Below are positions 1 to 10,208 of a DNA stretch of 64,000 nucleotides, one piece after another. Position 1 is the first letter of the stretch. Each line of letters begins with the position of its first letter. Under the pieces are notes generated by a model. That model saw only the letters and a list, made by a program, of their open reading frames with translations. It did no database searches and was not told the origin of the DNA. This stretch comes from Ruegeria lacuscaerulensis (GTDB lineage Bacteria; Pseudomonadota; Alphaproteobacteria; Rhodobacterales; Rhodobacteraceae), in NCBI RefSeq assembly GCF_013033355.1, contig NZ_WQDY01000007.1, forward strand, positions 172,011 through 236,010, read 5' to 3'. Made by a program: the position numbers and the translations under genes.

Positions 1-1
1 A

Positions 2-664
2 CAGGACATGGCTGCGCGCGACGGGTTAATTTTGGCCGACGACACGCCCTGTCAGATTCACAACAACTGCTCAGGCAAGCATTGCGGGTTTCTGACCGTT
101 GCTCAGCATATGGGCGCCGGACCGGAATATCTGGAAATCGACCACCCCGTACAACAAGCCTGCCTGTCCGCGCTGGAGGAAACAACCGGCGAGACCAGCC
201 CTGCCTATGGGATTGACGGCTGCTCGGCCCCGAACTTTGCGACCTCGCTGGCGGGGCTGGCGCGTTCGATGGCGTGGTTTGCCAGCGCCTCGGATCGGTC
301 AGATCGGGCCAGCGACGCGGCGCAACAGCTGACGGCCGCAATGATGAAACACCCCGAGCTGGTCGCCGGTGAAACCCGAGCCTGCACCGAACTGATGCGC
401 GCCATGGGTGGTCGCGTTGCCATCAAAACCGGTGCCGAGGCCGTGTTCGTCGCGATCCTACCGGATAAGCGCATGGGCGTGGCACTGAAAATCACCGACG
501 GCGCCACCCGCGCCAGCGAATGTGCCATTGCCGCGATTCTGGTCAGCTTGGGCGTGCTGGAGGCCGACCATCCAGCCACCCGCAAATTTCTGAACGCCGC
601 GCAATACAGCCGTCGCGGGCTGGAATGCGGCGTGATCAAACCCGCACCGGGGTTCCCCAGCTAA
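2..664 (+). CDS. L-asparaginase, class 3 (AnsA-type, PF06089), 5' truncated by window
   Basis: Hydrolyses L-asparagine to aspartate and ammonia in the cytoplasm. The reading frame is open to the window edge, so the N-terminal third (about 115 residues of a usual 330-340) is missing. The visible part holds the family motif HNNCSGKHCGFL close to its start and DGCSAPNFA further on. In the Rhizobium etli ReAV structure the C-x-x-K of CSGK and a later Cys bind zinc, and both positions are kept here. The stop lies 3 bases from the convergent YCII gene. The family is clear; substrate preference is inferred. Confidence 0.88.
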   Translation, partial: QDMAARDGLILADDTPCQIHNNCSGKHCGFLTVAQHMGAGPEYLEIDHPVQQACLSALEETTGETSPAYGIDGCSAPNFATSLAGLARSMAWFASASDRSDRASDAAQQLTAAMMKHPELVAGETRACTELMRAMGGRVAIKTGAEAVFVAILPDKRMGVALKITDGATRASECAIAAILVSLGVLEADHPATRKFLNAAQYSRRGLECGVIKPAPGFPS

Positions 665-667
665 AGG

Positions 668-988
668 CTACATCTCAATCTCGTGAATCTCGGCCACTTC
701 GACCGAACCGGATCCGTTCACAACCATCGGGCAGCCCTTGGCCATCTCGGTCGCAGCATCCATGCTGTCGGCTTTGACAACTGTGAAACCCGAGGCCGGA
801 TTGGCGCCGCCATTGTCGACAACACCGCTGCTGCTGACGGTGTAAGACTGGCCAACCGGGTTTCCGGGGATATCCAGTGCTTCGCCCATTCCGCCAAACC
901 ACGCGCCCCAGGCGGCCATGGTCGCTTCGATTTCAGCGGGGTCGGTCGGGGTATGACCGCCGTGATAAACAAATAGAAACTGTGGCAT
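668..988 (-). CDS. YCII-related domain protein
   Basis: A 106-residue YCII/DGPF-type protein (ferredoxin-like alpha/beta fold) starting MPQFLFVYHGG, with the conserved pattern of a mid-region Gly/Asp-rich stretch and a C-terminal EVAEIHEIEM strand. The ATG has a strong GGAGGAA ribosome site. It lies 22 bases downstream of the AHSA1 gene on the same strand and is probably the third gene of the arsR-AHSA1-YCII operon. Such proteins are common partners of AHSA1 proteins and small regulators; the biochemical role is unknown. Confidence 0.8.
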   Translation of the reverse strand: MPQFLFVYHGGHTPTDPAEIEATMAAWGAWFGGMGEALDIPGNPVGQSYTVSSSGVVDNGGANPASGFTVVKADSMDAATEMAKGCPMVVNGSGSVEVAEIHEIEM

Positions 989-1010
989 TTATTTCCTCCC
1001 TGATGAAATC

Positions 1011-1439
1011 CTATGTCAGCTGTGCCGCTAGCTTGTTCAGCGTCGACGTCCAGCCTTTGCTGTGGTTCGCTGCGATTTCGTCATCGCCCAGCTCGCGGTG
1101 GTCGATGATCAACTTTGCACCCTCTTCTGCTGCCTCGACCACCAACATCACATGGCTTTCGGCTCCGCGCTGGTCCTGATCGTCATGCCAGCCCCATGTG
1201 AACGCAACTGATTTGGGCGGATCGACATGCGTCACGTGACCCGAAACCTTGAACCGCTGCCCTTCGCCATTTTGCATCACCGAATACCACGGCCCCGTGC
1301 GAGAGAAATCCAGGTTGTGCTCGGGCACATGCATCCCTTCGGGTCCCCACCACTGCAGAAGCTTGTCGGGGGTACTAATCCACGCATACAGATCGTCCGG
1401 TGCAAGCGGGTAAGCGCGCTCCAGTTTCAAATCGGCCAT
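1011..1439 (-). CDS. SRPBCC/AHSA1-family protein
   Basis: 142 residues of the START-like AHSA1 fold. It opens with LERAYPLAPDDLYAWISTPDKLLQWWGPEG, the usual helix plus WWGP motif. These small hydrophobic-pocket proteins bind unknown ligands. The ATG lies inside the last codons of the ArsR gene (13-base overlap), so the two are translationally coupled. ArsR plus AHSA1 is a recurrent pair in which the regulator controls its neighbour. The ligand is not predictable. Confidence 0.85.
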   Translation of the reverse strand: MADLKLERAYPLAPDDLYAWISTPDKLLQWWGPEGMHVPEHNLDFSRTGPWYSVMQNGEGQRFKVSGHVTHVDPPKSVAFTWGWHDDQDQRGAESHVMLVVEAAEEGAKLIIDHRELGDDEIAANHSKGWTSTLNKLAAQLT

Positions 1440-1756
1440 GAGGTCTCCTTTTCGATTGCATCACCCAGGCGGTCCAGGCTGCTTTCCCAGAATTGACGTT
1501 TCGAGATGGTCCATTCCGCAATCGCCCGCAGCCCCTCGGCGCGGATCGAATACATCCGCTGGCTGCCCTGCACGCGCTGATTTATCAGCCCCGCCTCCCG
1601 CAGCAGTTTCAAATGGCGCGAGATCGCAGCGCCGGACATACCGCGTCCTTCAATCAGGTCTCCGGCGGGCAATTCGCCATCCTGCATAAGCTGCTCGACG
1701 ATGGAAAACCGTGTAGCGTCAGACAACGCGGAAAATGTGGTCAGAAGGGTGTTCAT
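1427..1756 (-). CDS. ArsR-family HTH transcriptional regulator
   Basis: A 109-residue winged-helix repressor. SALSDATRFSIVEQLM is the first ArsR helix pair and GMSGAAISRHLKLLREAGL the recognition helix. The classic metal-site cysteine motif (ELCVCDL) is absent, so this belongs to the non-metal ArsR/SRPBCC-associated subgroup. ATG at 1756 is chosen over a GTG two codons upstream (1762), which would touch the operator-like palindrome at 1763-1784. It heads the operon with the AHSA1 and YCII genes. Confidence 0.87.
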   Translation of the reverse strand: MNTLLTTFSALSDATRFSIVEQLMQDGELPAGDLIEGRGMSGAAISRHLKLLREAGLINQRVQGSQRMYSIRAEGLRAIAEWTISKRQFWESSLDRLGDAIEKETSWPI

Positions 1757-1762
1757 GACCAC

Positions 1763-1784
1763 TATTTAACATTTTTGTTAAATA
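1763..1784. promoter_or_regulatory. Inverted repeat, probable ArsR operator
   Basis: TATTTAAC, six bases, GTTAAATA: a perfect 8-base inverted repeat directly in front of the ArsR start. AT-rich palindromes of this spacing at the 5' end of arsR genes are typical self-repression sites. It is the only strongly AT-rich stretch in the neighbourhood. Confidence 0.6.
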
Positions 1785-1802
1785 AAAGAAAGCCGCGTTG
1801 TG

Positions 1803-2681
1803 CTATCCGACCGCAAACTCAGATCGTGCATAGCCTTGCAGGAACAACAAAGCCGTGAGATTTCCATGGTTTACCCGCACCTCACACTGTTCCGCGACCG
1901 AAGTTTTCGCGTGCAGCGCCACGCCGGTGCCGGCCCGTCCCAGCATCCCCAGATCATTCGCACCATCACCCACGGCGATCACATCCGATTCGGACAGGCC
2001 CAACCGCGCAGTGATCTGTTCCAGCGCATCCACCTTGGCTTGACGTCCCAGAATAGGCCGCCCGACCTCCCCGGTCAGCTTGCCGCCCTCGGCCAGCAGC
2101 GTGTTGGCGCGGTTCTCATCAAAACCCAATTCGGCCCCGACCTTGGCCGTAAACGCCGTGAACCCGCCCGAGACCAATGCGGCATAACCACCATTGGCCC
2201 GCATCGCACCGACCAGCTCCCTACCGCCGGGCATCAGGGTAATACGCTCGGCCAGCACCTTGTCGATCACGGCCTCGTCCAAACCTTTCAGCAACCCGAC
2301 ACGCTCGGTCAGAGCGCCCTCGAAATCCAGCTCGCCGTTCATGGCGCGTGCGGTGATATCCTTGACGCGTTCGCCAACGCCCGCCTCATCGGCCAGTTCG
2401 TCGATGCATTCTTGCTGAATCATGGTGCTGTCCATATCGGCCAGCAGCATCTTTTTGCGGCGACCGTCGGCGGGTTGGACCACCAGATCGACACCCATGT
2501 TCTGCAAATCAGCCCACACGTCCCACTGATTATCCGGCAGGCCCGCCAGAGAAAACTCTGCGGCCTCATCCGGGCTCAACCACTTCACATCGCCGCCGCC
2601 CCAGGCATTACGCAAGGAATCGACCAACGCCTGATCAAACGTGTTCTTCTCGGGGTTGGTCAAAAGGGTGGCAACGTACAT
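1803..2681 (-). CDS. serB: Phosphoserine phosphatase
   Basis: The last step of serine synthesis: O-phosphoserine to serine, Mg-dependent, cytoplasmic HAD superfamily. The N-terminal 80 residues are the SerB-specific extension. Then come the HAD motif I DMDSTMIQQECIDELAD, motif II/III with VSGGFTAF, and motif IV VIAVGDGANDLGML. The length (292) is normal. ATG at 2681 is preferred over a TTG two codons upstream because GGAG lies nine bases before it. serA and serC are 10-12 kb away in this window, so the full pathway is nearby but not one operon. Confidence 0.95.
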   Translation of the reverse strand: MYVATLLTNPEKNTFDQALVDSLRNAWGGGDVKWLSPDEAAEFSLAGLPDNQWDVWADLQNMGVDLVVQPADGRRKKMLLADMDSTMIQQECIDELADEAGVGERVKDITARAMNGELDFEGALTERVGLLKGLDEAVIDKVLAERITLMPGGRELVGAMRANGGYAALVSGGFTAFTAKVGAELGFDENRANTLLAEGGKLTGEVGRPILGRQAKVDALEQITARLGLSESDVIAVGDGANDLGMLGRAGTGVALHAKTSVAEQCEVRVNHGNLTALLFLQGYARSEFAVG

Positions 2682-2751
2682 CTTCAATCTCCGGCAAGCT
2701 CACCTGCGGGATATCGCAGGTGCAGCATTTTCACCAGAGGACAGATGCGCC

Positions 2752-4434
2752 CTAGCCCAGAATACCCGGCAACCGCAGCCCATGCGCACGGGCGCAATCC
2801 TTCGCCGCCTCATACCCGGCATCCGCATGACGCCACACGCCCGAGGCCGGATCGTTCCACAACACCCGCTCGAGCCGCCGCGCGGCGTCCTCGGTCCCGT
2901 CAGCGCAGATCACCACACCCGCGTGCTGACTGAAGCCCATGCCAACGCCGCCGCCATGATGCAGCGACACCCATGTCGCCCCGCTGGCCGTATTGATCAA
3001 CGCATTCAGCAAAGGCCAGTCACTGACCGCATCCGAGCCATCCGGCATCGCCTCGGTCTCGCGGTTCGGGCTGGCGACCGAGCCGCTGTCCAAGTGATCC
3101 CGCCCGATCACAACTGGGGCCTTCAACTCACCATTGGCCACCATCTCATTGAAGGCCAGCCCAGCACGATGCCGATCCCCAAGCCCGATCCAGCAGATGC
3201 GCGCGGGCAAACCCTGAAACGCGATGCGGTCCTGCGCCATATCGAGCCAGCGGTGCAGGTGCTCGTTCTCGGGGAACAGCTCTTTCATCTTGGCGTCGGT
3301 CTTGTAGATATCTTCGGGGTCGCCAGACAGGGCGCACCAGCGGAACGGGCCGATCCCTTTGCAGAACAGCGGACGGATATAAGCAGGGACAAAACCGGGG
3401 AAGGCAAAGGCGTTTTCCAGCCCCTCATCCTGCGCCACCTGGCGGATGTTGTTGCCGTAATCCAGTGTCGGGACGCCTGCATTCCAGAAATCAACCATGG
3501 CCGCGACATGCTGTTTCATAGACGCACGTGCGGCTTTTTCCACCGACTTAGGCTCTGTTTCGCGCTTTTCCCGCCACTGTGCCATGGACCAGCCGATAGG
3601 CAGGTATCCATTGATCGGGTCATGGGCGCTGGTCTGATCGGTAACGATATCGGGGCGCATGCCCCCCTCGGCCATGCGACGGTAGATCTCGGGGAAAACC
3701 TCGGCGGCATTGCCCAGCAGACCGACGGATTTCGCCTCACCGGCTTTGGTCCAGCGGTCGATCATCTCAAGCGCTTCGTCCAGCGTCTCGGCCTTTTCAT
3801 CCAGGTATTTGGTGCGCAGGCGGAAGTCGATGCTGTCGGGGTTGCATTCCACCGCCAGACAACAAGCCCCGGCAAAGACGGCCGCCAGAGGCTGCGCGCC
3901 GCCCATACCACCCAAGCCGCCGGTCAGAATCCACTTGCCGGTCAGGTCGCCGCCATAGTGCTGACGCCCGGCCTCGGCAAAGGTCTCATAGGTTCCCTGA
4001 ACGATGCCCTGCGTGCCGATATAGATCCACGAGCCGGCCGTCATCTGGCCGTACATCATCAGGCCCTTCTTATCGAGCTCGTTGAAGTGATCCCAGTTGG
4101 CCCAATGCGGCACGATGTTGGAATTGGCGATCAGAACGCGCGGTGCATCCTTGTGGGTGCGGATGATGGCCACGGGCTTGCCAGACTGGACAATCAGAGT
4201 CTCGTCCTCTTCTAGATCCTTCAAACCCTCAACAATTGTGTCGAAATCCTGCCATGTACGTGCGGCGCGACCAATCCCGCCATAAACCACCAACTCATGC
4301 GGATTCTCGGCCACGTCCGGGTGCAGGTTGTTCATCAGCATCCGCAAAGGCGCTTCGGTCATCCAGCTTTTGGCGTTCAGCTCTGGCCCAGTCGGCGGAT
4401 AGATATCTCGCGTGTTCTTGCGGGGATCGTTCAT
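2752..4434 (-). CDS. hutU: Urocanate hydratase
   Basis: Converts urocanate to 4-imidazolone-5-propionate with tightly bound NAD+. 560 residues, the usual length. The Gly-rich NAD motif [14 protein letters not shown] lies near residue 160, and the segment with the catalytic Cys, [18 protein letters not shown], lies in the second half. The start at 4434 gives a 4-base ATGA overlap with hutG; the open frame extends 18 codons further upstream but lacks support there. Last gene of the hutIHGU transcript. A 7-bp hairpin without a U-run follows at 2701-2722. Confidence 0.97.
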   Translation of the reverse strand: MNDPRKNTRDIYPPTGPELNAKSWMTEAPLRMLMNNLHPDVAENPHELVVYGGIGRAARTWQDFDTIVEGLKDLEEDETLIVQSGKPVAIIRTHKDAPRVLIANSNIVPHWANWDHFNELDKKGLMMYGQMTAGSWIYIGTQGIVQGTYETFAEAGRQHYGGDLTGKWILTGGLGGMGGAQPLAAVFAGACCLAVECNPDSIDFRLRTKYLDEKAETLDEALEMIDRWTKAGEAKSVGLLGNAAEVFPEIYRRMAEGGMRPDIVTDQTSAHDPINGYLPIGWSMAQWREKRETEPKSVEKAARASMKQHVAAMVDFWNAGVPTLDYGNNIRQVAQDEGLENAFAFPGFVPAYIRPLFCKGIGPFRWCALSGDPEDIYKTDAKMKELFPENEHLHRWLDMAQDRIAFQGLPARICWIGLGDRHRAGLAFNEMVANGELKAPVVIGRDHLDSGSVASPNRETEAMPDGSDAVSDWPLLNALINTASGATWVSLHHGGGVGMGFSQHAGVVICADGTEDAARRLERVLWNDPASGVWRHADAGYEAAKDCARAHGLRLPGILG

Positions 4435-5228
4435 GGCGTAAGCTCCAATACTGTGTCTTGGATGGCATCCAGAATATCGCGCAACCACGGGCGCAGACGG
4501 TCGGCCTTCGCAGTGTCATAGCGCCACGGCGCGCGCTCGGCGGTTAAGTACGCGGACTGCGCAATCTCCATTTGAATGGCGTGTACACATTCGCTCGGTC
4601 GACCGTAGTGCCGAGTGGTCCACCCGCCGCGAAAACGTCCGTTCAAAACGGTGCTATACGGCGACGAATCCGCAAATTCGTGCGCAATAGCCTCGATTTC
4701 CGGCGCGCAGGTCGTTCCGCCGTCTGTTCCAATGTTCAAGTCTGGCAGTACACCCTCAAACAGGAACGGAATGCGACTGCGGATCGAATGGCAATCAAAC
4801 AAGACCGCCACGCCATGTTTAGCCCTGACGCGATCCAGCTCTGCTGCAAGCGCCACGTGGTACGGCGCGTGGTATGCACTGCACCTTTTCTGGGCCTCAT
4901 CGGCTGAGGGCACCTGACCGGCTTGCCAGATCGGCTGACCGTCAAAGTCCGTCTCGGGCACGAGCGTTGTCGTATTCTGCCCAGGATAAAGCGAGGCACC
5001 TTCGGGATCGCGATTTGCATCAACGACATAGCGGTGGATATGAGATTGCACCACGGTCGCACCCGGCAATAGCCCGTCATAGAGCCTGTTTATGTGCCAA
5101 TCCGTATCTGTCAGCGCAGCGCCCGCTGCGTTCAATCGCCCAGCTACTTCGCCTGGAACAAACGTCCCGCAGTGAGGTTGGCCCAGCACAACCGGACCGT
5201 CACCTTGTTGGACACTAACGACCTGCAT
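4431..5228 (-). CDS. hutG: N-formylglutamate deformylase
   Basis: A 265-residue N-formylglutamate amidohydrolase that releases formate and glutamate, the last step of the five-step Hut route. The N-terminal motif [10 protein letters not shown] and the metal-binding DCHSIRS segment mid-protein are visible. Its start overlaps the hutH stop (TGATG) and its stop overlaps the hutU start (ATGA). Its presence together with hutF indicates formimidoylglutamate deiminase plus deformylase, not direct formimidoylglutamase. Confidence 0.95.
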   Translation of the reverse strand: MQVVSVQQGDGPVVLGQPHCGTFVPGEVAGRLNAAGAALTDTDWHINRLYDGLLPGATVVQSHIHRYVVDANRDPEGASLYPGQNTTTLVPETDFDGQPIWQAGQVPSADEAQKRCSAYHAPYHVALAAELDRVRAKHGVAVLFDCHSIRSRIPFLFEGVLPDLNIGTDGGTTCAPEIEAIAHEFADSSPYSTVLNGRFRGGWTTRHYGRPSECVHAIQMEIAQSAYLTAERAPWRYDTAKADRLRPWLRDILDAIQDTVLELTP

Positions 5229-6757
5229 CAGCGCAACTCTGGCATCGGGTTGCCAGCCGCCTTCACAATGTCACCGCGCGCTACCAGTGCTTTCGCGGCC
5301 TCAAGGTCTGGCGCCATATAGCGATCCTGATCCAATGTAGGCACCTCGCGGCGTAGTCGGTTGATGACTTGCTGCAGCGGGGCGCTGGTCGCCAACGGCG
5401 CGCGAAACTCGACGCCCTGCGCGGCGCACAACAATTCTACCCCAAGGATGTAGGTCAGGTTTTCGACCATCCGTCCCAACCGCCGCGCCCCATGCGCAGC
5501 CATCGAAACGTGATCTTCCTGATTTGCAGAGGTCGGCGTGCTGTCGGTGACGCATGGGTTGGCGAGATGCTTGTTCTCGCTCATCAATGCGGCGGTGGTG
5601 ACTTCGGCGATCATAAGGCCCGAGTTCAAGCCCGGATCGGGTGTCAGGAAGGGTGGCAGATCAAAGCTCAGCGCAGGGTCCACCATAAGGGCGATCCTGC
5701 GTTGCGCGATCGCGCCGATCTCGGACAGCGCCAACGCGATCATGTCAGCGGCAAATCCAACGGGTTCAGCGTGGAAATTCCCACCAGAGACTATCGCATC
5801 TTCAAGAACCAATGGGTTGTCAGTCGCGGCATTTGCCTCGATTTCCAAAGTCGCAGCGGCCTGACGTATGACGTCCATCGCCGCCCCCGTGACCTGTGGC
5901 TGGCATCTGATGCAATAGGGATCCTGCACGCGACTGTCTCCCTCGCGATGACTTTCGCGAATCTCTGACCCGGCCAGCACAGCGCGCATGGCGCTAGCGG
6001 CTTCGGTCTGGCCGCGATGTCCGCGCAGGGTGTGGATTTCGGGCCGCAAAGGGGCCGTAGATCCCATGATCGCATCAGTGGATAAGGCCGAAATGACGAG
6101 CGCAGTTTGCGCTGCTTGCCAGGCTTCGAACATGCCCGCCAAAGCGTAGGCTGTCGAAAACTGAGTGCCGTTGATCAAGGCCAACCCTTCTTTTGGGCCC
6201 AGCGCAACAGGTTCTAACCCTGCCGCTTTCAACGCGTCACGCCCCGGCATCATCTTGCCGTTCCAGTCGGCCTCACCCTCGCCAATCAGGACTGCCGCCA
6301 TATGGGCCAAGGGTGCCAGATCGCCAGACGCGCCGACCGACCCCTGCGCCGGAACGACCGGGATAACACTGTGTGCCAGCATGTCTTGCAACAGCGCAAT
6401 CAGTTGCCATCGAACGCCCGACGCGCCGCGGCCGAAGGACAGCAGTTTCAGCGACATCATAAGCCGAACGATACGGCGCGGGACAGACGGCCCAACACCG
6501 CAACAATGGCTGAGGATCAGGTTGCGCTGCAAAACCGCAGTATCCTTGGGGGCGATCTTGTGGCTGGCCAGCTTCCCGAATCCGGTGTTGACGCCATAGA
6601 CGGCCACGTCGCCCTCGGCGGCGTGCTGAACGCGCTGTGATGCGCGCTGCACGACGGTTTCGCAAGCAGGGTCCAGTCGCACAGATGGCTGGCTCCAGTA
6701 GATCTCGGCCAATTCCGCAAGGGTTACGCTTCCGGGTGTTACGGTGAGGTGCGCCAT
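5228..6757 (-). CDS. hutH: Histidine ammonia-lyase
   Basis: Deaminates L-histidine to trans-urocanate. 509 residues. The self-cyclising MIO triad Ala-Ser-Gly sits in [15 protein letters not shown] near residue 143. The C-terminal half carries the conserved Q-rich region [13 protein letters not shown] at 6757 overlaps the hutI stop by one base (TGATG); a GTG one codon upstream (6760) is possible. Second gene of the coupled hutIHGU transcript. Confidence 0.97.
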   Translation of the reverse strand: MAHLTVTPGSVTLAELAEIYWSQPSVRLDPACETVVQRASQRVQHAAEGDVAVYGVNTGFGKLASHKIAPKDTAVLQRNLILSHCCGVGPSVPRRIVRLMMSLKLLSFGRGASGVRWQLIALLQDMLAHSVIPVVPAQGSVGASGDLAPLAHMAAVLIGEGEADWNGKMMPGRDALKAAGLEPVALGPKEGLALINGTQFSTAYALAGMFEAWQAAQTALVISALSTDAIMGSTAPLRPEIHTLRGHRGQTEAASAMRAVLAGSEIRESHREGDSRVQDPYCIRCQPQVTGAAMDVIRQAAATLEIEANAATDNPLVLEDAIVSGGNFHAEPVGFAADMIALALSEIGAIAQRRIALMVDPALSFDLPPFLTPDPGLNSGLMIAEVTTAALMSENKHLANPCVTDSTPTSANQEDHVSMAAHGARRLGRMVENLTYILGVELLCAAQGVEFRAPLATSAPLQQVINRLRREVPTLDQDRYMAPDLEAAKALVARGDIVKAAGNPMPELR

Positions 6758-7962
6758 CACTTCCCTCCGAAGATTCGCTGGTGGAGGGGATTGAACCCGA
6801 TCCGATACGCCAGTTCAGCCGGGTGCCGCACATCCCAGACAGCCAGATCCGCCCGTTTGCCCACAATGATTTCGCCCGTGTCCTGTAAGCCCAGCGCACG
6901 CGCCGCATTCCGGGTCACACCAGCCAGCGCCTCTTCGGGCGTCAGGCGGAACATGGTGCACCCCATATTCATCGTCAGCAACAAAGAAGTCAGCGGAGAC
7001 GACCCCGGATTGCAATCTGTCGCCAATGCCATCGGCATGGATTTGTCTCGCAGTCTGTTCACGGGCGGAACCTGAGTTTCGCGTAGCGTGTAAAACGCGC
7101 CCGGCAAAAGCACGGCAACCGTGCCCGCCTCCGCCATGGCCGCGATACCGTCCTCATCCAGATACTCCAAATGATCAGCCGACAGGGCTCCGTAACTGGC
7201 AGCCAATCTGGCCCCGCCAAGATTGGACAGTTGTTCAGCATGCAGCTTGACCGGCAGACCAAGAGATTGCGCCTCATCAAAGACAAGCGCCATCTGGGCG
7301 GGGGTGAAGGCAATACCCTCACAGAAACCGTCAACCGCATCCACGAGCCCTTCGGCGTGGGCTGCGTGCAGGGTCGGGATGCAAACCTCGGTCAAATAGT
7401 CTTTAGGGCGGGACTTGTACTCGGGCGGAACAGCATGCGCGCCCAGAAAGGTGGTTTTCACGCGCATCGGACGCAGTTTTTCTATTTTTCGTGCAACCCG
7501 AAGCATTTTTAGCTCGGTTTCTACGTCCAACCCGTATCCCGATTTCACCTCGACACAGCTGACACCTTCAGAAACCAAAGCATCGGCACGGGTCAAAGCG
7601 TCGGACAACAGGGCCTCTTCGGATGCTTCGCGGGTGGCGCTGACGGTCGACAGAATGCCCCCTCCGGCGCGCGCGATCTGTTCATACGATGCACCGTTCA
7701 ACCGCATCTCGAATTCAGCCGCCCTGTTGCCCCCGAACACCAGATGCGTATGCGCGTCGATCAAGGCCGGGGTCACCAGCCTTTCACCATAATCCGTGGC
7801 CTCCCAACCCGAGAATCGCTCGGGCAACTCATTTTTCGATCCGACCCAGACAATTCGACCACCCTCGATCGCGATCGCTGAGTCCACGCACAAACCGTAG
7901 GGCTCCCGGTCGCACTCCATCGTTGCAACATTTCCCGCAAAAATGACCATATTTGTCATCAT
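6757..7962 (-). CDS. hutI: Imidazolonepropionase
   Basis: Opens imidazolonepropionate to N-formimidoyl-L-glutamate. A 401-residue metal-dependent amidohydrolase. The metal ligands are in [10 protein letters not shown], with further conserved blocks [20 protein letters not shown] and [10 protein letters not shown]. Two adjacent ATGs (7962 and 7959) are equally plausible. First gene of the minus-strand hut operon; its promoter lies in the 81-base divergent spacer shared with hutF. Confidence 0.97.
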   Translation of the reverse strand: MMTNMVIFAGNVATMECDREPYGLCVDSAIAIEGGRIVWVGSKNELPERFSGWEATDYGERLVTPALIDAHTHLVFGGNRAAEFEMRLNGASYEQIARAGGGILSTVSATREASEEALLSDALTRADALVSEGVSCVEVKSGYGLDVETELKMLRVARKIEKLRPMRVKTTFLGAHAVPPEYKSRPKDYLTEVCIPTLHAAHAEGLVDAVDGFCEGIAFTPAQMALVFDEAQSLGLPVKLHAEQLSNLGGARLAASYGALSADHLEYLDEDGIAAMAEAGTVAVLLPGAFYTLRETQVPPVNRLRDKSMPMALATDCNPGSSPLTSLLLTMNMGCTMFRLTPEEALAGVTRNAARALGLQDTGEIIVGKRADLAVWDVRHPAELAYRIGFNPLHQRIFGGK

Positions 7963-7996
7963 CGAAGCTCTTTTCGGTTTCCGTGGTTGTTTATTT

Positions 7997-8010
7997 TTAA
8001 GTATACTTAT
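7997..8010. promoter_or_regulatory. Palindrome in hutI/hutF divergent promoter, candidate HutC operator
   Basis: TAAGTATACTTA (7998-8009) is a perfect 12-base palindrome in an AT-rich spacer between the divergent hutI and hutF genes. GntR regulators of the HutC subfamily usually bind short palindromes with a GTATAC-like core. HutC is encoded just downstream of hutF, so this is the best operator candidate. The assignment is by position and form only. Confidence 0.5.
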
Positions 8011-8043
8011 AAAAATTTAAAGTCTACACAAATTGGATATGCC

Positions 8044-9396
8044 ATGACGATCCACGCGAAGACAGCCTTGTTGGGAACGGGATGGGCTAAGAACATACGA
8101 GTCCACGTTCGGAATCGCCGGATATCCGGACTTGAAACCGGCGCGGCAGTCTCTGGGGATACCTGCGTCGACCTTTTGCTGCCGGCGCCGGGAAACCTGC
8201 ATAGCCATGCGTTTCAACGCGCCATGGCCGGCATGACCGAAACCCGAGCGGCAGGGCGTGAAAGCTTTTGGACCTGGCGCACCTTGATGTATCGATTTCT
8301 CGACAGGCTGACGCCCGATCAAATCCAGGCCATAGCTGCGCTGACGTATGTGGAGATGCAAGAGGCCGGCTTTGCCGCAGTTGGTGAGTTCCACTATGTC
8401 CATCACCAGCCCGGCGGGCAGCCCTATGACACGCTGTCCGAACTGAGCCAACGAATCTTTGCCGCAGCGGATCAAACCGGGATCGGCTTGACACACCTGC
8501 CGGTCCTTTATTCCTACGGGGGCGTACAGCAACAGGCTTTAGAGGGCGGGCAGTTGCGATTTGGGAACAGCTTGGACCGCTATTGTGACTTGACCGAAGA
8601 GTGCCGCACGATCCTGCCGCATGCAGACAGCAAGATCGGTGTTGCGCCTCATTCGCTGAGGGCGACCTCGCCCGGTGACCTGAAACAGCTAATGCAACTG
8701 GACCCAACTGGCCCGGTCCACATCCACATCGCTGAACAGGTACAAGAGGTTACCGATGTCGAGGCCGCATTAGGCCAACGCCCTGTGGCTTGGCTGTTGA
8801 ACAACATGGATGTCGACCAAAGATGGTGTCTGATCCACGCCACCCACATGACCGATGCCGAAACCCGCATGCTGGCGCGATCCGGGGCTGTAGCAGGGCT
8901 GTGTCCGATAACCGAGGCGAACCTTGGCGACGGTATTTTCAACGGCTCCGCCTTTATCAACGAAGGGGGTCGGTTTGGTGTTGGTTCCGACTCTAACATC
9001 AGAATTTCACTGCCCGCAGAACTGCGAACGTTGGAGTATTCGCAACGCTTGCGCGACCGCGAACGCGCTGTTCTGGTTCGCGGAGAAGGGTCCGTGGGCC
9101 ATGCGCTTTATACAGGCGCCACCAGCGGAGCAGCGCAGGCGTTGGATCGGGATTCTGGTTCGATAGCCATTGGTAAGTTGGCCGATCTTGTGGCCTTCGA
9201 TCGCTCCCATCCGTCCTTATGGCCGCTGACGGATGATCAGGTACTGGACGGGCTGTGTTTTGCGGGCCCCGATGGGTTGGTAACGGATCTTTGGTCCGCC
9301 GGGCGGCACATGGTGCGCGAAGGCCGCCATGTCGCACGCGACCGCATTGTAGATACCTACCGCGCTGCGATTGCCGAGCTGCTGACTGACGTCTAA
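8044..9396 (+). CDS. hutF: Formimidoylglutamate deiminase
   Basis: Deaminates N-formimidoylglutamate to N-formylglutamate, feeding hutG. A 450-residue zinc amidohydrolase of the HutF subgroup. Metal and catalytic motifs are PGNLHSHAFQRAMAG, VGEFHYVHH, HIHIAEQ, IHATHM and VGSDSNIR. ATG at 8044 (MTIHAKTALLG) is chosen because the upstream extension runs through the AT-rich promoter region. Divergent from hutI and followed 26 bases later by hutC. Confidence 0.95.
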   Translation: MTIHAKTALLGTGWAKNIRVHVRNRRISGLETGAAVSGDTCVDLLLPAPGNLHSHAFQRAMAGMTETRAAGRESFWTWRTLMYRFLDRLTPDQIQAIAALTYVEMQEAGFAAVGEFHYVHHQPGGQPYDTLSELSQRIFAAADQTGIGLTHLPVLYSYGGVQQQALEGGQLRFGNSLDRYCDLTEECRTILPHADSKIGVAPHSLRATSPGDLKQLMQLDPTGPVHIHIAEQVQEVTDVEAALGQRPVAWLLNNMDVDQRWCLIHATHMTDAETRMLARSGAVAGLCPITEANLGDGIFNGSAFINEGGRFGVGSDSNIRISLPAELRTLEYSQRLRDRERAVLVRGEGSVGHALYTGATSGAAQALDRDSGSIAIGKLADLVAFDRSHPSLWPLTDDQVLDGLCFAGPDGLVTDLWSAGRHMVREGRHVARDRIVDTYRAAIAELLTDV

Positions 9397-9422
9397 AACG
9401 AATCCCTGAAAGCAGGACGCAC

Positions 9423-10127
9423 ATGACCCAGACATCCGAGACCACCAGCTACAAGGACATCAAGAGAACGGTCCTGTCTCGTATTCGGTCCGGGGATTGG
9501 GGGCCGGATTCTCTGCTGCCCAACGAACAGGATTTGGCCGCCGAGTTTTCATGTACCCGCACCACAGTGAACCGCGCCCTGCGCGAACTGGCCGACGAAG
9601 GATATCTTGAGCGTCGTCGCAAAGCAGGCACACGGGTTCTGAGCGCCCCTCAGAGGCAAGCCAGATTTACCATTCCGATGGTCCGAGACGAGGTTGAGGC
9701 CCTTGGCGGGACCTATCGCTATGCGTTGGTCTCTTCGGCTCGGGAAAACGCGCCCGACTGGCTGGCGGCCCGGCTGGCATTGCGTACGGGGCAACCGGTG
9801 ATGCATGTCAGGTGCATGCACTTTTCGGGCAACACGCCATTCCAATACGAAGACCGTTGGATCGTCGTCGATAGCGTTCCGCAAGTGATGCAAGCGGATT
9901 TCTCGCAGATCGGACCGAATGAATGGCTGATCCAGACAGTACCTTTCACAAATGTCGAACTGACGTTCCTGGCCAGCCGTGCCGACGCAATGGTTGCCGG
10001 ATTTCTGGACGTTCCTGAAGGCGAGCCCGTTTTCACCGGTGAGCGCATCACTTGGCTGGAAGGCCAGCCTGTAACTTTCGCCAAGATGTATTTCGCGGCC
10101 GGCTACCGCATGACGACGCAGTTCTGA
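9423..10127 (+). CDS. hutC: Histidine utilisation repressor, GntR/HutC family
   Basis: 234 residues. The N-terminal GntR winged helix (LLPNEQDLAAEFSCTRTTVNRALREL, split across the helix-turn-helix) is followed by a UTRA effector domain from about residue 90. HutC proteins repress hut genes and are released by urocanate. The position directly behind hutF and the GntR/UTRA build support the role. An AGGA ribosome site precedes the ATG. Confidence 0.92.
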   Translation: MTQTSETTSYKDIKRTVLSRIRSGDWGPDSLLPNEQDLAAEFSCTRTTVNRALRELADEGYLERRRKAGTRVLSAPQRQARFTIPMVRDEVEALGGTYRYALVSSARENAPDWLAARLALRTGQPVMHVRCMHFSGNTPFQYEDRWIVVDSVPQVMQADFSQIGPNEWLIQTVPFTNVELTFLASRADAMVAGFLDVPEGEPVFTGERITWLEGQPVTFAKMYFAAGYRMTTQF

Positions 10128-10208
10128 TTTCGTCACGAATTGGCTTTACCGTCCTGCCGATCCGCGCCAGATTTCCACGAAATTGATCTGGCGAAAGGAA
10201 CATCTGTC

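Noticed and set aside
1800..4215. Long plus-strand open frames (377 and 524 codons) opposite serB and hutU
   Set aside because: They are antisense to two unmistakable enzymes, have no family motifs, and owe their length to high G+C codon bias.
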